From Ascidia mentula (Eukaryota; Chordata; Ascidiacea; Phlebobranchia; Ascidiidae): a DNA stretch of 64,000 nt. Location of the stretch: the NCBI GenBank assembly GCA_947561715.1, contig OX387199.1:749001-813000 (forward strand), read 5' to 3'. The position numbers and the translations under genes were made by a program. The notes below the pieces were generated by a model. The model was not told where the DNA came from. It was given only the letters and a program-made list of their open reading frames with translations, and ran no database searches. Shown piece by piece: positions 57,881 to 64,000 of this stretch. How positions within the stretch are numbered: position 1 is the stretch's first letter; every line of letters starts with the position of its first letter.

Positions 57881-60800
57881 CCGTTATTCATCCGGGGTTC
57901 ATGGTCATGTCGCTCCCTGGCAGTTCCGCTGTCGATCGCCTTCGGCGTGAGATATGAGCGCTCGCCATAGTGTTTCGGCAAGAACCCTTGGTTGAAGGCG
58001 TCTCCGCGCTTAGTGGTTGTTTGTTTGCCAAATTTCGGTTAATTTGTTAAGTTTAGCTGTTGTTGTTTTGCTGTTGGCGTTGTCTCGCCGTTATTCATCC
58101 GGGGTTCATGGTCATGTCGCTCCCTGACAGTTCCGCTGTCGATCGCCTTCAGCGTGAGATATGAACGCTCGCCATAGCGATGTGGCAAGTTCCCTTGGTT
58201 GAAGGCGTCTCCGCGCTTAGTGGTTGTTTGTTTGTTAAATTCCGGTTAATTTGCTAAGTTTAGATGTTGTTGTTTCGCTGTTGGCGTTGTCTCGCCGTTA
58301 TTCATCCTGGGTTCATGGTCATGTCGCTCCCTGACAGTTCCGCTGTCGATCGCCTTCAGCGTGAGATATGAACGCTCGCCATAGCGATGTGGCAAGTTCC
58401 CTTGGTTGAAGGCGTCTCCGCGCTTAGTGGTTGTTTGTTTGTTAAATTCCGGTTAATTTGCTAAGTTTAGATGTTGTTGTTTCGCTGTTGGCGTTGTCTC
58501 GCCGTTATTCATCCGGGGTTCATGGTCATGTCGCTCCCTGACAGTTCCGCTGTCGATCGCCTTCAGCGTGAGATATGAACGCTCGCCATAGTGATGTGGC
58601 AAGTTCCCTTGGATGAAGGCGTCTCCGCGCTTAGTGGTTGTTTGTTTGTTAAATTCCGGGTAATTTGTTAAGTTTAGCTGTTGTTGTTTCGCTGTTGGCG
58701 TTGTCTCGCCGTTATTCATCCTGGGTTCATGGTCATGTCGCTCCCTGGCAGTTCCGCTGTCGATCGCCTTCGGCGTGAGATATGAGCGCTCGCCATAGTG
58801 TTTCGGCAAGTACCTTTGGTTGAACGCGTCTCCGCGCTTAGTGGTTGTTTGTTTGTTAAATTCCGGGTAATTTGTTAAGTTTAGCTGTTGTTGTTTCGCT
58901 GTTGTCGTTGTCTCGCCGTTATTCATCCGGGGTTCATGGCCATGTCGCTCCCTGACAGTTCCGCTGTCGATCGCCTTCAGCGTGAGATATGAACGCTCGC
59001 CATAGTGATGTGGCAAGTTCCCTTGGTTGAACGCGTCTCCGCGCTTAGTGGTTGTTTGTTTGTTAAATTCCGGGTAATTTGTTAAGTTTAGCTGTTGTTG
59101 TTTCGCTGTTGTCGTTGTCTCGCCGTTATTCATCCGGGGTTCATGGCCATGTCGCTCCCTGACAGTTCCGCTGTCGATCGCCTTCAGCGTGAGATATGAA
59201 CGCTCGCCATAGTGATGTGGCAAGTTCCCTTGGTTGAACGCGTCTCCGCGCTTAGTGGTTGTTTGTTTGTTAAATTCCGGGTAATTTGTTAAGTTTAGCT
59301 GTTGTTGTTTCGCTGTTGTCGTTGTCTCGCCGTTATTCATCCGGGGTTCATGGCCATGTCGCTCCCTGACAGTTCCGCTGTCGATCGCCTTCAGCGTGAG
59401 ATATGAACGCTCGCCATAGTGATGTGGCAAGTTCCCTTGGTTGAACGCGTCTCCGCGCTTAGTGGTTGTTTGTTTGTTAAATTCCGGTTAATTTGTTTAG
59501 TTTAGCTGTTGTTGTTTCGCTGTTGGCGTTGTCTCGCCGTTATTCATCCGGGGTTCATGGTCATGTCGCTCCCTGACAGTTCCGCTGTCGATCGCCTTCA
59601 GCGTGAGATATGAACGCTCGCCATAGTGATGTGGCAAGTTCCCTTGGTTGAAGGCGTCTCCGCGCTTAGTGGTTGTTTGTTTGTCAAATTCCGGTTAATT
59701 TGTTAAGTTTAGCTGTTGTTGTTTCGCTGTTGGCGTTGTCTCGCCGTTATTCATCCGGGGTTCATGGTCATGTCGCTCCCTGGCAGTTCCGCTGTCGATC
59801 GCCTTAAGCGTGAGATATGAACGCTCGCCATAGTGATGTGGCAAGTTCCCTTGGTTGAAGGCGTCTCCGCGCTTAGTGGTTGTTTGTTTGTTAAATTCCG
59901 GGTAATTTGTTAAGTTTAGCTGTTGTTGTTTCGCTGTTGGCGTTGTCTCGCCGTTATTCATCCGGGGTTCATGGTCATGTCGCTCCCTGGCAGTTCCGCT
60001 GTCGATCGCCTTCGGCGTGAGATATGAGCGCTCGCCATAGTGTTTCGGCAAGTACCTTTGGTTGAAGGCGTCTCCGCGCTTAGTGTTTGTTTGTTTGTCA
60101 AATTCCGGTTAATTTGTTGAGTTTAGCTGGTGTTGTTTTGCTGTTGTCGTTGTCTCGCCGTTATTCATCCGGGGTTCATGGCCATGTCGCTCCCTGACAG
60201 TTCCGCTGTCGATCGCCTTCAGCGTGAGATATGAACTCTCGCCATAGTGATGTGGCAAGTTCCTTTGGTTGAACGCGTCTCCGCGCTTAGTGGTTGTTTG
60301 TTTGTTAAATTCCGGTTAATTTGTTAAGTTTAGCTGTTGTCGTTTCGCTGTTGGCGTTGTCTCGCCGTTATTCATCCGGGGTTCATGGTCATGTCGCTCC
60401 CTGGCAGTTCCGCTGTCGATCGCCTTAAGCGTGAGATATGAACGCTCGCCATAGTGTTTCGGCAAGTACCTTTGGTTGAAGGCGTCTCCGCGCTTAGTGG
60501 TTGTTTGTTTGTTAAATTCCGGTTAATTTGTTAAGTTTAGCTGTTGCTGTTTCGCTGTTGGCGTTGTCTCGCCGTTATTCATCCTGGGTTCATGGTCATG
60601 TCGCTCCCTGACAGTTCCGCTGTCGATCGCCTTCAGCGTGAGATATGAACGCTCGTCATAGTGATGTGGCAAGTTCCCTTGGTTGAACGCGTCTCCGCGC
60701 TTAGTGGTTGTTTGTTTGTTAAATTCCGGGTAATTTGTTAAGTTTAGCTGTTGTTGTTTTGCTGTTGGCGTTGTCTCGCCGTTATTCATCCGGGGTTCAT

Positions 60801-63800
60801 GGTCATGTCGCTCCCTGACAGTTCCGCTGTCGATCGCCTTCAGCGTGAGATATGAACGCTCGTCATAGTGATGTGGCAAGTTCCCTTGGTTGAACGCGTC
60901 TCCGCGCTTAGTGGTTGTTTGTTTGTTAAATTCCGGGTAATTTGTTAAGTTTAGCTGTTGTTGTTTTGCTGTTGGCGTTGTCTCGCCGTTATTCATCCGG
61001 GGTTCATGGTCATGTCGCTCCCTGACAGTTCCGCTGTCGATCGCCTTCAGCGTGAGATATGAACGCTCGTCATAGTGATGTGGCAAGTTCCCTTGGTTGA
61101 ACGCGTCTCCGCGCTTAGTGGTTGTTTGTTTGTTAAATTCCGGGTAATTTGTTAAGTTTAGCTGTTGTTGTTTCGCTGTTGGCGTTGTCTCGCCGTTATT
61201 CATCCGGGGTTCATGGTCATGTCGCTCCCTGACAGTTCCGCTGTCGATCGCCTTCAGCGCGAGATATGAACGCTCGCCATAGTGATGTGGCAAGTTCCCT
61301 TGATTGAAAGCGTCTCCGCGCTTAGTGGTTGTTTGTTTGTTAAATTCCGGTTAATTTGTTAAGTTTAGCTGTTGCTGTTTCGCTGTTGGCGTTGTCTCGC
61401 CGTTATTCATCCTGGGTTCATGGTCATGTCGCTCCCTGACAGTTCCGCTGTCGATCGCCTTCAGCGTGAGATATGAACTCTCGCCATAGTGATGTGGCAA
61501 GTTCCCTTGGTTGAAGGCGTCTCCGCGCTTAGTGGTTGTTTGTTTGTTAAATTCCGGGTAATTTGTTAAGTTTAGCTGTTGTTGTTTCGCTGTTGGCGTT
61601 GTCTCGCCGTTATTCATCCGGGGTTCATGGTCATGTCGCTCCCTGGCAGTTCCGCTGTCGATCGCCTTCGGCGTGAGATATGAGCGCTCGCCATAGTGTT
61701 TCGGCAAGTACCTTTGGTTGAAGGCGTCTCCGCGCTTAGTGTTTGTTTGTTTGTCAAATTCCGGTTAATGTGTTGAGTTTAGCTGGTGTTGTTTTGCTGT
61801 TGTCGTTGTCTCGCCGTTATTCATCCGGGGTTCATGGCCATGTCGCTCCCTGACAGTTCCGCTGTCGATCGCCTTCAGCGTGAGATATGAACTCTCGCCA
61901 TAGCGATGTGGCAAGTTCCCTTGGTTGAACGCGTCTCCGCGCTTAGTGGTTGTTTGTTTGTTAAATTCCGGTTAATTTGTTAAGTTTAGCTGTTGTTGTT
62001 TCGCTGTTGGCGTTGTCTCGCCGTTATTCATCCGGGGTTCATGGTCATGTCGCTCCCTGGCAGTTCCGCTGTCGATCGCCTTAAGCGTGAGATATGAGCG
62101 CTCGCCATAGTGTTTCGGCAAGTACCTTTGGTTGAAGGCGTCTCCGCGCTTAGTGGTTGTTTGTTTGTTAAATTCCGGTTAATTTGTTAAGTTTAGCTGT
62201 TGTTGTTTCGCTGTTGGCGTTGTCTCGCCGTTATTCATCCGGGGTTCATGGTCATGTCGCTCCCTGACAGTTCCGCTGTCGATCGCCTTCAGCGTGAGAT
62301 ATGAACGCTCGCCATAGTGATGTGGCAAGTTCCCTTGGTTGAACGCGTCTCCGCGCTTAGTGGTTGTTTGTTTGTTAAATTCCGGTTAATTTGTTAAGTT
62401 TAGCTGTTGCTGTTTCGCTGTTGGCGTTGTCTCGCCGTTATTCATCCTGGGTTCATGGTCATGTCGCTCCCTGGCAGTTCCGCTGTCGATCGCCTTCGGC
62501 GTGAGATATGAGCGCTCGCCATAGTGTTTCGGCAAGTACCTTTGGTTGAACGCGTCTCCGCGCTTAGTGGTTGTTTGTTTGTTAAATTCCGGGTAATTTG
62601 TTAAGTTTAGCTGTTGTTGTTTCGCTGTTGTCGTTGTCTCGCCGTTATTCATCCGGGGTTCATGGCCATGTCGCTCCCGGACAGTTCCGCTGTCGATCGC
62701 CTTCAGCGTGAGATATGAACGCTCGCCATAGTGATATGGCAAGTTCCCTTGGTTGAACGCGTCTCCGCGCTTAGTGGTTGTTTGTTTGTTAAATTCCGGT
62801 TAATTTGTTTAGTTTAGCTGTTGTTGTTTCGCTGTTGGCGTTGTCTCGCCGTTATTCATCCGGGGTTCATGGTCATGTCGCTCCCTGACAGTTCCGCTGT
62901 CGATCGCCTTCAGCGTGAGATATGAACGCTCGCCATAGTGATGTGGCAAGTTCCCTTGGTTGAAGGCGTCTCCGCGCTTAGTGGTTGTTTGTTTGTCAAA
63001 TTCCGGTTAATTTGTTAAGTTTAGCTGTTGTTGTTTCGCTGTTGGCGTTGTCTCGCCGTTATTCATCCGGGGTTCATGGTCATGTCGCTCCCTGGCAGTT
63101 CCGCTGTCGATCGCCTTAAGCGTGAGATATGAACGCTCGCCATAGTGATGTGGCAAGTTCCCTTGGATGAAGGCGTCTGCGCGCTTAGTGGTTGTTTGTT
63201 TGTTAAATTCCAGTTAATTTGTTTAGTTTAGCTGTTGTTGTTTCGCTGTTGGCGTTGTCTCGCCGTTATTCATCCGGGGATCATGGTCATGTCGCTCCCT
63301 GGCAGTTCCGCTGTCGATCGCCTTCAGCGTGAGATATGAACGCTCGTCATAGTGATGTGGCAAGTTCCCTTGGTTGAACGCGTCTCCGCGCTTAGTGGTT
63401 GTTTGTTTGTTAAATTCCGGTTAATTTGTTAAGTTTAGCTGTTGCTGTTTCGCTGTTGGCGTTGTCTCGCCGTTATTCATCCTGGGTTCATGGTCAGGTC
63501 GCTCCCTGACAGTTCCGCTGTCGATCGCCTTCAGCGTGAGATATGAACGCTCGCCATAGTGATGTGGCAAGTTCCCTTGGTTGAAGGCGTCTCCGCGCTT
63601 AGTGGTTGTTTGTTTGTTAAATTCCGGTTAATTTGTTAAGTTTAGCTGTTGTTGTTTCGCTGTTGGCGTTGTCTCGCCGTTATTCATCCGGGGTTCATGG
63701 TCATGTCGCTCCCTGGCAGTTCCGCTGTCGATCGCCTTCGGCGTGAGATATGAGCGCTCGCCATAGTGTTTCGGCAAGTACCTTTGGTTGAAGGCGTCTC

Positions 63801-64000
63801 CGCGCTTAGTGTTTGTTTGTTTGTCAAATTCCGGTTAATTTGTTGAGTTTAGCTGGTGTTGTTTTGCTGTTTTCGTTGTCTCGCCGTTATTCATCCGGGG
63901 TTCATGGCCATGTCGCTCCCTGACAGTTCCGCTGTCGATCGCCTTCAGCGTGAGATATGAACTCTCGCCATAGTGATGTGGCAAGTTCCCTTGGTTGAAC
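57881..64000 (-). repeat. 207-bp tandem repeat array, about 30 units, continues past the window
   Basis: Head-to-tail units of exactly 207 bases without visible length change, beginning at the first CGTTATTCATCCGGGG copy near 57881. The array is visibly richer in G+C and CpG than the rest of the window. On the minus strand 207 = 69 codons, so one frame runs through all units (PHHYGERSYLTLKAIDSG, then RERHGHEPRMNNGETT). It is broken only where TTCCGGTTAAT replaces TTCCGGGTAAT, turning a Tyr codon into TAA. Open runs reach 325, 256 and 118 codons. No ATG context or splice sites suggest a gene; I treat it as satellite or minisatellite DNA. Confidence 0.9.

Noticed and set aside
58453-59430. 325-codon minus-strand open frame as a protein-coding gene
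   Set aside because: It is a run of 207-bp satellite units that happen to lack the TAA variant; starts and ends are set by single-base unit variants.

Overview
This is an AT-rich eukaryotic window with small spliced genes, nearly all on the minus strand. Compact introns, a WASH-complex gene, shuffled extracellular domains (Ly6/uPAR-like, CCP/sushi, VWA) and tandem lineage-specific families suggest an invertebrate deuterostome. My best guess is a tunicate such as Ciona; that is inference, since no rRNA or other marker is present. Exon joins were chosen by hand from GT/AG sites and reading phase, and every model marked as closed is in frame from ATG to stop.

Layout. (1) 153-4297: the first 13 exons of WASHC2/FAM21; the gene continues off the left edge. 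(2) 4.7-12.0 kb: two head-to-tail paralogues encoding secreted proteins with a Ly6/uPAR-like fold, one CCP domain and one VWA domain. (3) 14.8-27.8 kb: eight tandem copies (one probably dead) of a small secreted-peptide family defined here by SNNGG at the end of the signal exon and a Trp-Asp motif early in exon 2. (4) 28.5-29.7 kb: a 31-bp minisatellite. (5) 30.0-41.4 kb: three copies of a second small acidic secreted family (signal exon like MNKLVIIFLVCWMVF), each with a TCACGTGA box upstream. (6) 33.3-56.2 kb: five copies of a third family (signal exon like MNKSIVVVLLFAYCVTGR), built from many tiny phase-1 acidic exons. In one gene an A-B-C exon triad is repeated three times. (7) 57.88-64.0 kb: about 30 copies of a GC-richer 207-bp tandem repeat, running off the right edge.

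The three small-protein families share one plan: a signal-peptide exon ending in phase 2, phase-1 boundaries at every later intron I could place, and acidic 3' exons. I read them as one expanded superfamily of about 16 loci over about 41 kb. I recognise no known family and assign no function; effector, immune or allorecognition roles are possible only by analogy. Segmental duplications (29.9-33.3 with 39.3-44.3 kb; 45.7-47.3 with 53.2-54.8 kb; 19.0-20.0 with 20.7-21.9 kb), foldback elements and MITE-like elements show that the locus is actively rearranging.
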